From: CAZFIM01 sp964519615
GTDB lineage: Bacteria; Chloroflexota; Dehalococcoidia; GIF9; UBA5629
DNA length: 35,241 nt
Assembly: GCA_964519615.1 (NCBI GenBank)
Contig: CAZFIM010000024.1
Coordinates: 1 to 35,241, forward strand
Direction of reading: 5' to 3'
The notes beneath the pieces are model-generated. The model was not told where the DNA came from, did no database searches, and saw only the letters and a program-made list of their open reading frames with translations. The position numbers and the translations under genes are program-made. This document shows positions 17,687-24,924 of this stretch, piece after piece. Numbering within the stretch: the first letter of the stretch is position 1; each line of letters begins with the position of its first letter.

Positions 17687-17821
17687 ATGAACCAGACAAA
17701 ACATTTCTTGACAATACTGAACGGGGATAAAAGTTTGATGGTGATGTTCTGGGCGCTGATTGTCACAGGCATCCTCCTTCTCGGTACATTGATTGCGGCC
17801 AGTTTTTGCTTTCTTGGTTGA
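17687..17821 (+). CDS. Small single-span membrane protein (44 aa)
   Basis: The frame encodes 44 residues with a strong AGGAGGGCGAAA ribosome binding site directly before the ATG. Residues 1-16 are polar (MNQTKHFLTILNGDKS) and residues 18-42 form one hydrophobic helix. It does not overlap any larger gene. It lies inside a 550-base region otherwise free of genes and is followed by two strong inverted repeats. No homologue recognised. Small membrane peptides of this kind include type I toxins and small regulators of membrane complexes, but nothing here decides between these. Confidence 0.55.
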   Translation: MNQTKHFLTILNGDKSLMVMFWALIVTGILLLGTLIAASFCFLG

Positions 17822-17847
17822 TCCTGCGCGGCGTGAAGGTATCAAAA

Positions 17848-17877
17848 GCCGGTATACGGCAGGCAGGGTATACCGGC
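17848..17877. repeat. Inverted repeat downstream of the small membrane protein
   Basis: GCCGGTATAC and GTATACCGGC are perfect 10-base arms around a 10-base spacer, starting 26 bases after the small gene's stop. No T-run follows, so it is not a classic terminator; it may stabilise the mRNA end or bind a protein. Confidence 0.7.
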
Positions 17878-17934
17878 GTAATGGAAGCAGAGTCTTAAAT
17901 ACTTTATTTTCAATTAACGAAAGTACTGTGAGGT

Positions 17935-17970
17935 AATAAGCGCAAGCGGAAATTTCCGCTTGCGCTTATT
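17935..17970. terminator. 36-bp perfect palindrome, probable bidirectional terminator
   Basis: Two perfect 18-base arms (17935-17952 and 17953-17970) meet with no spacer. The GC-rich core and the flanking AATAA/TTATT ends fit a strong hairpin that could act on both strands; the T-rich tails are short (TTATTATTG). It separates the small membrane gene from the SRPBCC gene. Confidence 0.7.
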
Positions 17971-17999
17971 ATTGTTGCGGTAAAAAATACCGTATGCTC

Positions 18000-18029
18000 T
18001 TGCATAAGAAAAAATTTGTGGCATACTAT
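18000..18029 (+). promoter_or_regulatory. Possible promoter of the SRPBCC gene
   Basis: TTGCAT (18000-18005) and TACTAT (18024-18029) with an 18-base spacer, just upstream of the ATG at 18049. Moderate match only. Confidence 0.4.
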
Positions 18030-18048
18030 ATCTACCGGTGATAAATAT

Positions 18049-18501
18049 ATGATTATTCTTAAAGAGTCAATAAAGATAAAGGCAACGCCGCAAAGAGTAT
18101 TTGCAGCAGTGCTTGAGAGGCTGCGTGATAAGGAGGGATATTTGGCATGGCATCCCGACCATGTTGACCTGCGCTGGATAAAAGGCGAGCCTTTAAAGAA
18201 AGACTCTATTATTTATGCTGAAGAGTATTTGTACGGGAGCCTTCAGAAGTTAAAATTCAAAATTGTTAAGAGCGTACCTGACAGGGAAATCGTCTACAAA
18301 CCTTTGTTTCCGGTTTCCCTTTTCGCACCTCAAAACAGGTGGCTTTTTCAGCCTAAGGGCGAAAATGCATGTATTTTAACAGCGGTGGGACGTCTCAGGG
18401 GCGGACCGCTCTATAAAAAACTGGCCTCAAAAAGGCTTAAAGCTCTTGCCAGACATATGCGGGAGGAAGGGGAGAACCTGAAAAAAGCGCTGGAGCGGTG
18501 A
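18049..18501 (+). CDS. SRPBCC-fold (polyketide cyclase/START-like) protein
   Basis: The 150-residue product begins with the strand pattern of the SRPBCC superfamily (IKIKATPQRVFAAVLE), then alternating strands and a long amphipathic C-terminal helix (about residues 122-148), the helix-grip layout for binding a hydrophobic ligand. Family members are lipid or hormone binders and aromatase/cyclases; no catalytic residues can be assigned here. An earlier TTG at 18016 is possible, but the ATG at 18049 has GGTGAT six bases upstream and gives the normal family start. The sequence is rich in Lys and Arg. Confidence 0.65.
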   Translation: MIILKESIKIKATPQRVFAAVLERLRDKEGYLAWHPDHVDLRWIKGEPLKKDSIIYAEEYLYGSLQKLKFKIVKSVPDREIVYKPLFPVSLFAPQNRWLFQPKGENACILTAVGRLRGGPLYKKLASKRLKALARHMREEGENLKKALER

Positions 18502-18550
18502 AGCGGTTTGCTGTTTGTGAAGTGAATAAAACACCGGGGGAGGAAAGAGA

Positions 18551-18560
18551 NNNNNNNNNN
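18551..18560. other. Assembly gap (10 N)
   Basis: Ten unknown bases. The true gap length is probably not ten, so the spacing between the SRPBCC gene and the next small gene, and that gene's ribosome binding site, cannot be trusted. Confidence 0.98.
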
Positions 18561-18564
18561 GATT

Positions 18565-18804
18565 ATGGCAAAATCATCGGCAGTAAAAAATATTGAAAAT
18601 GCGCTTAATCAAGGCCAGCTCAGTATTAAAGACCCCGCAACCGGATACCTCTATTCTTTTCATGCCCGCTGCCCAAAAGACAGGACGCTTTCACCTGTGT
18701 ATCGCGTCAACAGGGCTAACGCAGCTATTAAGCAGATCATTTTCCGCTGTCCCGTGTGCAGAGGGCAGTTTGAGGCAGGACCTGCCGGGATAATTTTGAA
18801 ATAG
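18565..18804 (+). CDS. Small CxxC protein of unknown function
   Basis: The 79-residue product has a helical N-terminus, a middle part (SIKDPATGYLYSF) and Cys36 plus a C-terminal CPVC pair (about residues 62-65), which could bind zinc together. It is not a standard zinc ribbon I can name. The ATG at 18565 lies four bases after the assembly gap, so the true start could be further upstream. The reading frame is free of overlap with other genes and codon use matches the neighbours. Confidence 0.5.
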   Translation: MAKSSAVKNIENALNQGQLSIKDPATGYLYSFHARCPKDRTLSPVYRVNRANAAIKQIIFRCPVCRGQFEAGPAGIILK

Positions 18805-18811
18805 AGCACAT

Positions 18812-18858
18812 AAAAATCACCCCTCCAGCTGTTTGCTTTTGGCGCAGCGGGAGGGGTG
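18812..18858 (-). terminator. Intrinsic terminator of the surface-protein unit
   Basis: Nine-base arms (18818-18826 and 18850-18858, CACCCCTCC/GGAGGGGTG) with an inner GCTG/CAGC pair enclose a 13-base loop. On the minus strand the stem is followed by ATTTTTA, so it ends the transcript of the two surface-protein genes. The plus side has no T-run. Confidence 0.8.
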
Positions 18859-18889
18859 TGAAATAACCTGCCGTATGCATTACATGTAA

Positions 18890-19981
18890 CTAGCTCTGGT
18901 ACCGCTGGCGGCGGTGGACAATGAGAACTACCAGGGCGACGATCAAGGCTGCCAAAAGGGCAAGCGCCGCTATTAAAGCCGAGTCTTTTGCTGATATGCC
19001 CTTGCTTGAGGCTTCCCCTATAACCGTGAAGTATGTCTTCTGTCCGTTCACATCGACTTCGTAGGTTCCGGGGTCATCGCGGCTCACCATGAATTTGAGC
19101 GGAACGGCGGTATTGCCCTGCAGGATGCCGGTCTTGACTTCTTCGACTGCGCCGTTTATTTTAAGCGTGGCGACATAAGGCCCCTCTGTCTCTCCCCGGT
19201 TAGCGATATTGGCATAGACGATAACCTGCTGGCCGGCCTGCGCTGTCCGGATATGAGCCCATGTATTGACGGTTGTTACGTTAGACGGGCTGGCCGAGCC
19301 GGAGCCGCTGCCGCCGGACTCGCTGATCAGCTTCTGGGAGAAATCCTCCTCCGCCTGCTGGTAGATGGTAATGGTATCGCTTGTCAGATTCTCGGCCGGT
19401 ATAGGATCGTAACTTTTAGCATAGACGGGTGAGACGGCCCGGGCGAATACATTATCAAGCACAGAGCCGTTATATGCATCATAGTAATCATCGCCGCCGG
19501 GCGTTACCGTAATGGTTACCGCGCCGGGACCGGTGCAGCATACCTGCCAGCTCAGGGTAACCTCGGTCGGGCAGCTCTCATGGCTACTGTCGGTAGGCGC
19601 CCTCAGTCCTGACGAGGCGTATTTGGTGGCTGAACCTTCCACCATCGCGCTGCCTGTTACCGCTATCGTTCCCGAAACATTGCCGATAGGACACACAGGG
19701 CTTGCGTGGACTGTTTTACTAAAAAGAGGATGGTCGATATTCTTCGTACAACCCATGTCGGCTGCGGTTATGGCAGCGGTGACCTCAAAGCAGTCACCGG
19801 GCTGTATCACCGCCCCGTCGGCGGGAGCGGTTATCTGCGCGGTGAGAAATATCGGGCAGGTATCGCCATGAATATGCGAGCTGCTGTTCTGCTCACTGCA
19901 GAGAGGAAGAACAAAGAACCCGCTTACGGCAATCACAAGCGCGAGCATCATAAGGCTCACTATTTCCAGAGCTCTTTTCAT
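18890..19981 (-). CDS. Surface protein with CARDB-like domain and C-terminal membrane anchor (copy 1)
   Basis: The 363-residue protein has an N-terminal export signal (about residues 1-28), a Cys-containing beta-rich domain (about 35-200, with CCTGPGAVTITVTPGG), a Ser/Gly linker (about 222-235), a CARDB-like domain (about 236-320), and a C-terminal transmembrane helix with a basic tail (HRRQRYQS). It is therefore probably held at the cell surface by its C-terminus. A good AGGAGTGG precedes the ATG. Residues from about 190 to the end are almost identical to copy 2, at DNA level too, while the N-terminal domain is clearly diverged. Function unknown; adhesion or cell-envelope structure are reasonable guesses. 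Lies 46 bases after copy 2 and probably shares its promoter. Confidence 0.75.
   Translation of the reverse strand: MKRALEIVSLMMLALVIAVSGFFVLPLCSEQNSSSHIHGDTCPIFLTAQITAPADGAVIQPGDCFEVTAAITAADMGCTKNIDHPLFSKTVHASPVCPIGNVSGTIAVTGSAMVEGSATKYASSGLRAPTDSSHESCPTEVTLSWQVCCTGPGAVTITVTPGGDDYYDAYNGSVLDNVFARAVSPVYAKSYDPIPAENLTSDTITIYQQAEEDFSQKLISESGGSGSGSASPSNVTTVNTWAHIRTAQAGQQVIVYANIANRGETEGPYVATLKINGAVEEVKTGILQGNTAVPLKFMVSRDDPGTYEVDVNGQKTYFTVIGEASSKGISAKDSALIAALALLAALIVALVVLIVHRRQRYQS
18896..19407. repeat. Direct repeat, copy 1 (3' half of surface-protein gene)
   Basis: About 510 bases match 20034-20545 with only a handful of substitutions that I can count by eye (offset 1138). Outside the interval the two genes drop to clearly lower similarity. 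Confidence 0.9.
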
Positions 19982-20027
19982 GTTTCCACTCCTGTTAAAG
20001 AATTATATCAATAAGCACTGCATTATA

Positions 20028-21116
20028 TTATTGCTGGTACCGCTGGCGGCGGTGGACGATGAGAACTACCAGGGCGACGATCAGGGCTGCTAAAAGGGCA
20101 AGCGCCGCTATTAAAGCCGAGTCTTTTGCTGATATGCCCTTGCTTGAGGCTTCCCCTATAACCGTGAAGTATGTCTTCTGTCCGTTCACATCGACTTCGT
20201 AGGTTCCGGGGTCATCGCGGCTCACCATGAATTTGAGCGGAACGGCGGTATTGCCCTGCAGGATGCCGGTCTTGACTTCTTCGACTGCGCCGTTTATTTT
20301 AAGCGTGGCGACATAAGGCCCCTCTGTCTCTCCCCGGTTAGCGATATTGGCATAGACGATAACCTGCTGGCCGGCCTGCGCTGTCCGGATATGAGCCCAT
20401 GTATTGACGGTTGTTACGTTAGACGGGCTGGCCGAGCCGGAGCCGCTGCTGCCGGACTCGCTGATCAGCTTCTGGGAGAAATCCTCTTCCGCTTGCTGGT
20501 AGATGGTAATGGTATCACTAATCAGATTCTCGGCCGGTATAATAGAACCGGAAGAAGCGTATACTGAAGAGACTGACCAGGCAACAATGCTGCTGAAAGC
20601 AGTGCCGCTATCCGCCACATAATATTCACCGCCGGGTGTAACCGTAATGGTCACCGCGCCGGGCCCGGTACAGCATACCTGCCAGCTCAGAGTAACCTCA
20701 GTCGGGCAGTCAAAGCTGGATTGATGAGGCATTTTCAGGCCTGATGAGGCGTATTTGGTGGCTGAACCGTCTACCACCGCGTTGCCTGTTACCGCTATCG
20801 TTCCGGAAACACTGCTGACGGGGCAGAAACCATCAATACCGGCATAGACTGATTTGCCGAAGAGAGAACGGTCGATATTATTTGCTTTCTCCGGTTCCGT
20901 TGCGGTTATGGCAGCGGTGACCTGAAAGCAGTCACCGGCCTGTATCACAGTCCCGTCAGCGGGAGAAGTAATAGTCGCGGTGAGAATCGGGAAGGCAATG
21001 CCGTGTATATGCGAGCCGCTGTTCTGCCCGCTGCAAAGAGGAAGAACGAAGAATCCGCTCAGAGCGATAAAAAGTGCGAGCATCGGAAGGCTTACCGTTC
21101 GTAAAACCTGTCTCAT
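20028..21116 (-). CDS. Surface protein with CARDB-like domain and C-terminal membrane anchor (copy 2)
   Basis: The 362-residue paralogue of the next gene has the same layout: signal (about 1-28), variable beta-rich domain with paired cysteines (about 35-200), Ser/Gly linker, CARDB-like domain, C-terminal membrane helix and basic tail (HRRQRYQQ). The ATG at 21116 has AAGGAGC upstream and a TATAAT promoter lies about 50 bases before it. The N-terminal domain differs from copy 1 in many positions and in small insertions, whereas the C-terminal part is nearly the same. This pattern points to recent gene conversion, or to selection for a changing outer domain on a constant anchor. Confidence 0.75.
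   Translation of the reverse strand: MRQVLRTVSLPMLALFIALSGFFVLPLCSGQNSGSHIHGIAFPILTATITSPADGTVIQAGDCFQVTAAITATEPEKANNIDRSLFGKSVYAGIDGFCPVSSVSGTIAVTGNAVVDGSATKYASSGLKMPHQSSFDCPTEVTLSWQVCCTGPGAVTITVTPGGEYYVADSGTAFSSIVAWSVSSVYASSGSIIPAENLISDTITIYQQAEEDFSQKLISESGSSGSGSASPSNVTTVNTWAHIRTAQAGQQVIVYANIANRGETEGPYVATLKINGAVEEVKTGILQGNTAVPLKFMVSRDDPGTYEVDVNGQKTYFTVIGEASSKGISAKDSALIAALALLAALIVALVVLIVHRRQRYQQ
20034..20545. repeat. Direct repeat, copy 2 (3' half of surface-protein gene)
   Basis: Partner of 18896-19407. The near identity ends around the coding sequence for residue 190, where both genes share a short run (CAGATTCTCGGCCGGTATA) before diverging. Confidence 0.9.
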
Positions 21117-21166
21117 GGGGCGTGCTCCTTTTCTACGTTAGTCAGGAGTTATACAAGAACGAGTAT

Positions 21167-21195
21167 ATTATATTGAAGCATTAGATGAAAAACAA
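21167..21195 (-). promoter_or_regulatory. Promoter of the surface-protein pair
   Basis: TTGTTT (21195-21190) and a perfect TATAAT (21172-21167) with a 17-base spacer on the minus strand, about 50 bases before copy 2. Confidence 0.55.
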
Positions 21196-21275
21196 TACCT
21201 TATATGGGAAATTTATCATATATGTTATACCATTGACGACAATCGAAGATAAGAAGAGTGCCGGAGGGGTTTTTC

Positions 21276-21304
21276 TTGCTGGAGATATAGTCTCATGGTA
21301 TAAT
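21276..21304 (+). promoter_or_regulatory. tRNA-Gln promoter
   Basis: TTGCTG (21276-21281), 17-base spacer, perfect TATAAT (21299-21304), ending 10 bases before the tRNA. Confidence 0.75.
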
Positions 21305-21314
21305 CCTTGTGCGC

Positions 21315-21388
21315 TGGGGATTAGTCTAGCGGTAGGACAGCGGACTCTGGATCCGTGAGGCCAGGTTCGAATCCTGGATCCCCAGCCA
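21315..21388 (+). tRNA. tRNA-Gln (anticodon CTG)
   Basis: The acceptor arms TGGGGAT and ATCCCCA pair fully, the D-arm is GTCTAGCGGTAGGAC, the anticodon arm GCGGA-CTCTGGA-TCCGT places CTG at positions 34-36, and the T-arm is CCAGG-TTCGAAT-CCTGG. The discriminator is G and the 3' CCA is encoded. It reads CAG codons. The gene has its own promoter. Confidence 0.95.
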
Positions 21389-21396
21389 TTCATGAT

Positions 21397-21474
21397 ACAT
21401 TCCGAACTCGTATTTGAGAAGAAGACTCTGATCCCGGCTTTGCAAAGGTTACTCACTTACCAAGTTGTACGATA
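21397..21474 (+). other. Short coding-like fragment beside the tRNA
   Basis: Directly after the tRNA 3' end a frame (ATG near 21394) runs to a TAG near 21474 and contains LVFEKKTLIPALQRL. A related peptide, FVFERKELIPALQHC followed by a stop, is encoded on the same strand around 22322-22370. The two DNA stretches are similar over about 50 bases (shared TCGTATTTGAGA and TCCCGGCT) and flank the HEPN-like gene. They look like remnants of one gene family; I cannot name it. Confidence 0.3.
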
Positions 21475-21489
21475 GACAGGACTTTTCGT

Positions 21490-22221
21490 CTAGTGTTTTA
21501 CCTTCCTATGTAAAATCCCATCCACAATTTCATAATCCTTCATCAAATCAGTTTCGTTTTCTATGAAGGATTGCAGCCATGAAAGCGACTTGAGGGCGTC
21601 TTCTTTGGCGTTCAGCCCTTGTCCATGTGCATAATCATTCCGTAAGTCTGCCATTTTCTTGCATAGGCTGAGTGTATTTGGTAAAAGAGCTTTATTCTCT
21701 TCCAGCATGTTTCTCACTTGCCACATTTTGTGTTGCCGCGTGGCTCCATAGGGAGCAGCTTTATCTCGCTGGAACCTCTCAAACGAGATACCACACATCG
21801 CAACGCAAGCATAGAAGTGCCCATCGACAAATACATCCCTAGCCTCCCTGATTAGCCTGCAGTAGGGGCCATCCTCCATTAATAAAGGCGGTAGTTGAGA
21901 AAGTCTCTCCAATTTTTCGTGAGCAGGTTCGCCAAGTGTGCTAAATGATAGCCCTGTGACTTGCTCCTGCGAGCCCTTTGACAATTCTTCCTTCAACTGG
22001 CGCTTGGCTGTATTGGGTCTGAAGTCAGCATAGGCGGGTTGTGTTTGCCCGCTGACATTAACTAATGCCTCTCCGCATTCCTGTATCCACCCGTAATGAC
22101 CCTCGGGCAAGTTGGCTTGGATAATGCCAAGAAACTGAGATAAATCCGTGCCATTATACGCGCATATTGTATAGGGCTCAGCATCAGAAACCTGACAAAC
22201 TATACTGTATTGTGTAAGAAT
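21490..22221 (-). CDS. HEPN-like protein with apparent ATT start
   Basis: The shortest canonical form starts at a TTG at 22110 (206 residues) with no ribosome binding site. The frame stays open for 37 more codons to an ATT at 22221, which stands directly after GGAGGTGAGCA, an almost perfect anti-16S match at ideal spacing; I therefore take 22221 as the likely start (243 residues). The C-terminal half is helical and contains RNDYAHG (residues about 194-200), the Rx4H motif of HEPN domains, together with a DUF4145-like segment (ACVAMCGISFERF). HEPN proteins are often RNases in toxin-antitoxin or phage-defence systems, but DUF4145-like ones have unknown roles. It lies beside a tRNA gene in a debris-rich region, which suggests transfer. 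Confidence 0.6.
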   Translation of the reverse strand: MLTQYSIVCQVSDAEPYTICAYNGTDLSQFLGIIQANLPEGHYGWIQECGEALVNVSGQTQPAYADFRPNTAKRQLKEELSKGSQEQVTGLSFSTLGEPAHEKLERLSQLPPLLMEDGPYCRLIREARDVFVDGHFYACVAMCGISFERFQRDKAAPYGATRQHKMWQVRNMLEENKALLPNTLSLCKKMADLRNDYAHGQGLNAKEDALKSLSWLQSFIENETDLMKDYEIVDGILHRKVKH

Positions 22222-22545
22222 TGCTCACCTCCGGTCCATTTTAACGTAAGCTGAATCAAGAGCACAACCCTTTAAGCCGTGCTATTTTGAATCCATTATT
22301 AGCCCGTTTCGGAAGGATACCGGATTCGTATTTGAGAGAAAAGAACTTATCCCGGCTCTGCAGCATTGCTAGTAACGCCTCTACAGCAAATGTAGTGATA
22401 ACATTACGATGGATTGTTCTAACCGGGTGTAACAACAGTCTAGTGGTTTTTGGTGTTACCATAATACTTTCTTCCCTAAATACTCCTTCAATTCAACCCC
22501 CTCAATTAATACTCTCATGTAACACAGTATAGCTTATTAAAATTA
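22222..22545. other. Intergenic stretch with gene remnants
   Basis: No convincing complete gene. On the minus strand a 20-codon frame (ATG at about 22519, MRVLIEGVELKEYLGKKVLW) directly precedes a 68-codon frame (ATG at 22462) in another phase, possibly one frameshifted gene. On the plus strand a peptide like the fragment next to the tRNA is encoded at about 22258-22370. Confidence 0.3.
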
Positions 22546-22680
22546 TTACCTATTGGTTACCGCGGCCGCTAAAACCCCAGAGGGCGATGTAGCTGCACAC
22601 AGAGCAGATATGAGCAGCAAAGAGAGTACCTTACTGCTGATCCATTTAATTGAACGTTCGGCGATAGTTCGAGCTGGCAT
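22546..22680 (-). pseudogene. Truncated secreted-protein gene (signal peptide only)
   Basis: The 44-codon frame begins MPARTIAERSIKW, continues with a hydrophobic core (VLSLLLISALCAA) and a signal-peptidase-like site (GVLAAA), and stops five residues later. This is a complete export signal without a mature protein. AGGCGGA lies about 10 bases before the ATG. Most likely the 5' remnant of a secreted-protein gene; a short secreted peptide would be the alternative, but only about seven residues would remain. Confidence 0.4.
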
Positions 22681-22898
22681 AAACTATATATCCGCCTGAT
22701 AGACGGCCTTGATTCTCCTATATCCCCTCCCCCTCAATTCATCTGTGTCTGTTACGTATGTCTTTTACGTCAGGAGCGTACATATTATATCTGAGAGCGT
22801 ATGTAACAACCATATATTTTACCAGCGAAATCTGGACAATCGTGTCAGCATGTCTGCGTCTTGTTAAGATTTTATGCGTATGATACCCTAAAGACCTT
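22681..22898. other. Intergenic region before the deacetylase-like gene
   Basis: No gene found on either strand. The stretch has pyrimidine runs (CCCCTCCCCCTC near 22725) and AT-rich segments. A promoter for the next gene may lie near 22861-22890 (TTGTTA followed by TGATAC) but the match is poor. Confidence 0.3.
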
Positions 22899-24023
22899 AT
22901 GAAACAAGCACTGGTTTACCTGATAGTAATAGCCGTACTGATAGCGGCCGGATGTGTAAGTCCGCCGGCTGGAACGGAATCCGTGCCCGGCACAGCAAAT
23001 GACCAATCACCGCTGCCGGCAGCCGATTTTAAGCCTTCCGGGACAAAACCGAAAGAAAAACCTCCCCGGACGGGAGGAGGAGAGACAACGTCAAAGGCTG
23101 AGGTTCAAAAAGTATTAAACCTGGGGATTATGGTTCACCTCGAGGGATGGGATGACGGCGCCAATGAAATCAAGTTCAAAAAGCACGCCTCTCTTCTGCG
23201 AGAGTACGCCGCCCTGTTTGAAAAGTATGGGGCCAGGCTTACGCTTGAAAGCAAGGAGATGACGTTGGGGGCTGTTAAGTGGAACGATAACGTGCTGCTG
23301 GAAATGCAGAGCCGCGGGCATGGTATAGGTGTTCATGCGGATGTGGGCGGCAGCATGAAAGACACCCTGCCGAAGATGAAAAAGGATCTGGCGAATATGA
23401 AGACTCAACTGGAATCCCTGGGGGTGACGGTGCGGCATGTTTCCGGGGTTTGCTCTCACTGTGATTGGGTGACCGCAGTTGCGGATGCCGGTTATGAATT
23501 TGTCACGGGTGTTGTATCCTATGCACTGCTATCTCTTCCCAAGGAAGAAAGGCCAATTGCGATACCTGACGGCGCCCGTCCGACGCAATATCACGAGGCT
23601 TATCCTTTCACCCTCGAGGGCAGGCTGCATGCCTGGAGAGCAGAGAACGGTTCCAACTGGATAGATGATACTCCTGCGGGCAGAGTGGTTATCATTCCCT
23701 CCGGAGGGGGAATAGCCTATTATTATGAAGCGTCTCAGGGTGGAGTGGAGCCGGGCGGTGATCAAGACCTGACTGCGGAGGATATCGCTGCCTTCGAGCA
23801 GGAACTGAAGAAGATTCTGGCTTATATAGAATCCGATAAGTCCACCCAGCCGTATACCTATTATCTGTCATGGTCTTTCGGCAAAGCTCTGGACATGCAG
23901 TTGATGGAGCAGTGGCTGCGTATGGTTGACGGATATGTTGCTGCGGGAAAAGTGCAGTGGCAGACTATACCCCAAATGTACGATGATTATCTGCAGTGGG
24001 AGAAAGCCACGGGCAGAAGATAG
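22899..24023 (+). CDS. Polysaccharide-deacetylase-like lipoprotein
   Basis: The 374-residue protein has a lipoprotein signal ending LIAAGC (Cys19), a Pro/Gly/Lys-rich linker (about 20-65), and a catalytic-looking domain from about residue 70. The start of the domain (LGIMVHLEGW), the block RGHGIGVHAD (about 140-149) and the ordered strands that follow resemble the NodB-like deacetylase barrel, where GHEIGNH-type blocks bind metal. The usual first Asp pair is not obvious, so activity and substrate are uncertain. No clear ribosome binding site. rlmB follows 17 bases later on the same strand. Confidence 0.6.
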   Translation: MKQALVYLIVIAVLIAAGCVSPPAGTESVPGTANDQSPLPAADFKPSGTKPKEKPPRTGGGETTSKAEVQKVLNLGIMVHLEGWDDGANEIKFKKHASLLREYAALFEKYGARLTLESKEMTLGAVKWNDNVLLEMQSRGHGIGVHADVGGSMKDTLPKMKKDLANMKTQLESLGVTVRHVSGVCSHCDWVTAVADAGYEFVTGVVSYALLSLPKEERPIAIPDGARPTQYHEAYPFTLEGRLHAWRAENGSNWIDDTPAGRVVIIPSGGGIAYYYEASQGGVEPGGDQDLTAEDIAAFEQELKKILAYIESDKSTQPYTYYLSWSFGKALDMQLMEQWLRMVDGYVAAGKVQWQTIPQMYDDYLQWEKATGRR

Positions 24024-24040
24024 GATGGTATTTTTTACCA

Positions 24041-24781
24041 ATGACAGATACTATTGCGGGCAGGAATCCGGTAGTAGAGGCGCTTAAGGCGGGCCGTCCC
24101 ATAAACAAGATTCTCATCGCGCGCACTACGGGACATCATCCCGTGGTGACGGAGATATATGAGCTTGCACGTGCAGACAAAATACCGGTTGAGATGGTCA
24201 ACAGGGAGGTTCTGGATAGGGCAAGCGGCACAACCGCCCATCAAGGCGTTATCGCCTATGCTGCGGCGAAAGACTATATCGCGCTGGAAGACCTTTTCGA
24301 TGTATCCTCCCAAAAAAATGAACCGGCGCTGTACTGTGTGCTGGACGGCATAGAGGACCCGCATAACCTGGGGGCGATAATAAGGACGGCGGACGGAAGC
24401 GGCTTTCACGGTGTGGTGGTGCGCACCCGCAGGGCGGTGGGTCTGACCGCGGTTGTAGCTAAAGCTTCCGCGGGTGCGGTGGAATATGTGCCCATCGCGC
24501 GGGTAGCCAATATAGCTCAGTCTATAGAGACGCTTAAAAAGCACGGTGTCTGGGTGGTGGGAATAGATGCCGCAGGACAGACCTTGTTCGGCGAGGTGGA
24601 CTTTACGCTGCCGACGGCCGTGGTGATAGGGGCGGAGGGTGAGGGGCTCTCGGACCTGGTGAAGAAGCGCTGCGACTATCTGGTAGCTATCCCCATGAAG
24701 GGCAGGATAAGCTCGCTCAACGCATCCGTGGCGGGGGCGCTGGTAATGTACGAGGCGCTGCGGCAGCGCGGTGTAAAATAA
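24041..24781 (+). CDS. rlmB: 23S rRNA (guanosine-2'-O)-methyltransferase, SpoU/TrmH family
   Basis: The 246-residue SPOUT enzyme has the N-terminal substrate-binding domain (AGRNPVVEALKAG) and the three knot motifs: DPHNLGAIIRTADGSGFHG, IGAEGEGLSDLV and IPMKGRISSLNASVAGALVM. RlmB methylates the 2'-OH of G2251 in 23S rRNA using S-adenosylmethionine. I use the ATG at 24041; an earlier in-frame start at 23996 would overlap the upstream gene and add 15 residues not found in the family. Confidence 0.92.
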   Translation: MTDTIAGRNPVVEALKAGRPINKILIARTTGHHPVVTEIYELARADKIPVEMVNREVLDRASGTTAHQGVIAYAAAKDYIALEDLFDVSSQKNEPALYCVLDGIEDPHNLGAIIRTADGSGFHGVVVRTRRAVGLTAVVAKASAGAVEYVPIARVANIAQSIETLKKHGVWVVGIDAAGQTLFGEVDFTLPTAVVIGAEGEGLSDLVKKRCDYLVAIPMKGRISSLNASVAGALVMYEALRQRGVK

Positions 24782-24804
24782 CCGGAGTCCATCCCACAAT
24801 CCTC

Positions 24805-24833
24805 TTGACCTTGTCCGTATTCTCATATATAAT
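24805..24833 (+). promoter_or_regulatory. Strong promoter with no complete gene behind it
   Basis: TTGACC (24805-24810), 17-base spacer, perfect TATAAT (24828-24833). It drives the TGA-interrupted frame described next or an untranslated RNA. Confidence 0.65.
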
Positions 24834-24924
24834 TTGCGACTTTGTCGGGACTTCTGGTATTCACCTTCGGCTCGCTCATGGGATCGTGAACTTCGACACT
24901 CAAAAGAAGAGAACGAGAAGGCCA

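Noticed and set aside
18818..18858. Terminator for the small plus-strand CxxC gene
   Set aside because: The hairpin is real but the T-run is only on the minus-strand side, so it serves the surface-protein genes.
22287..22532. 81-codon plus-strand frame in the region after the HEPN gene
   Set aside because: No ribosome binding site, no recognisable motif, and overlapped by competing short frames on both strands.
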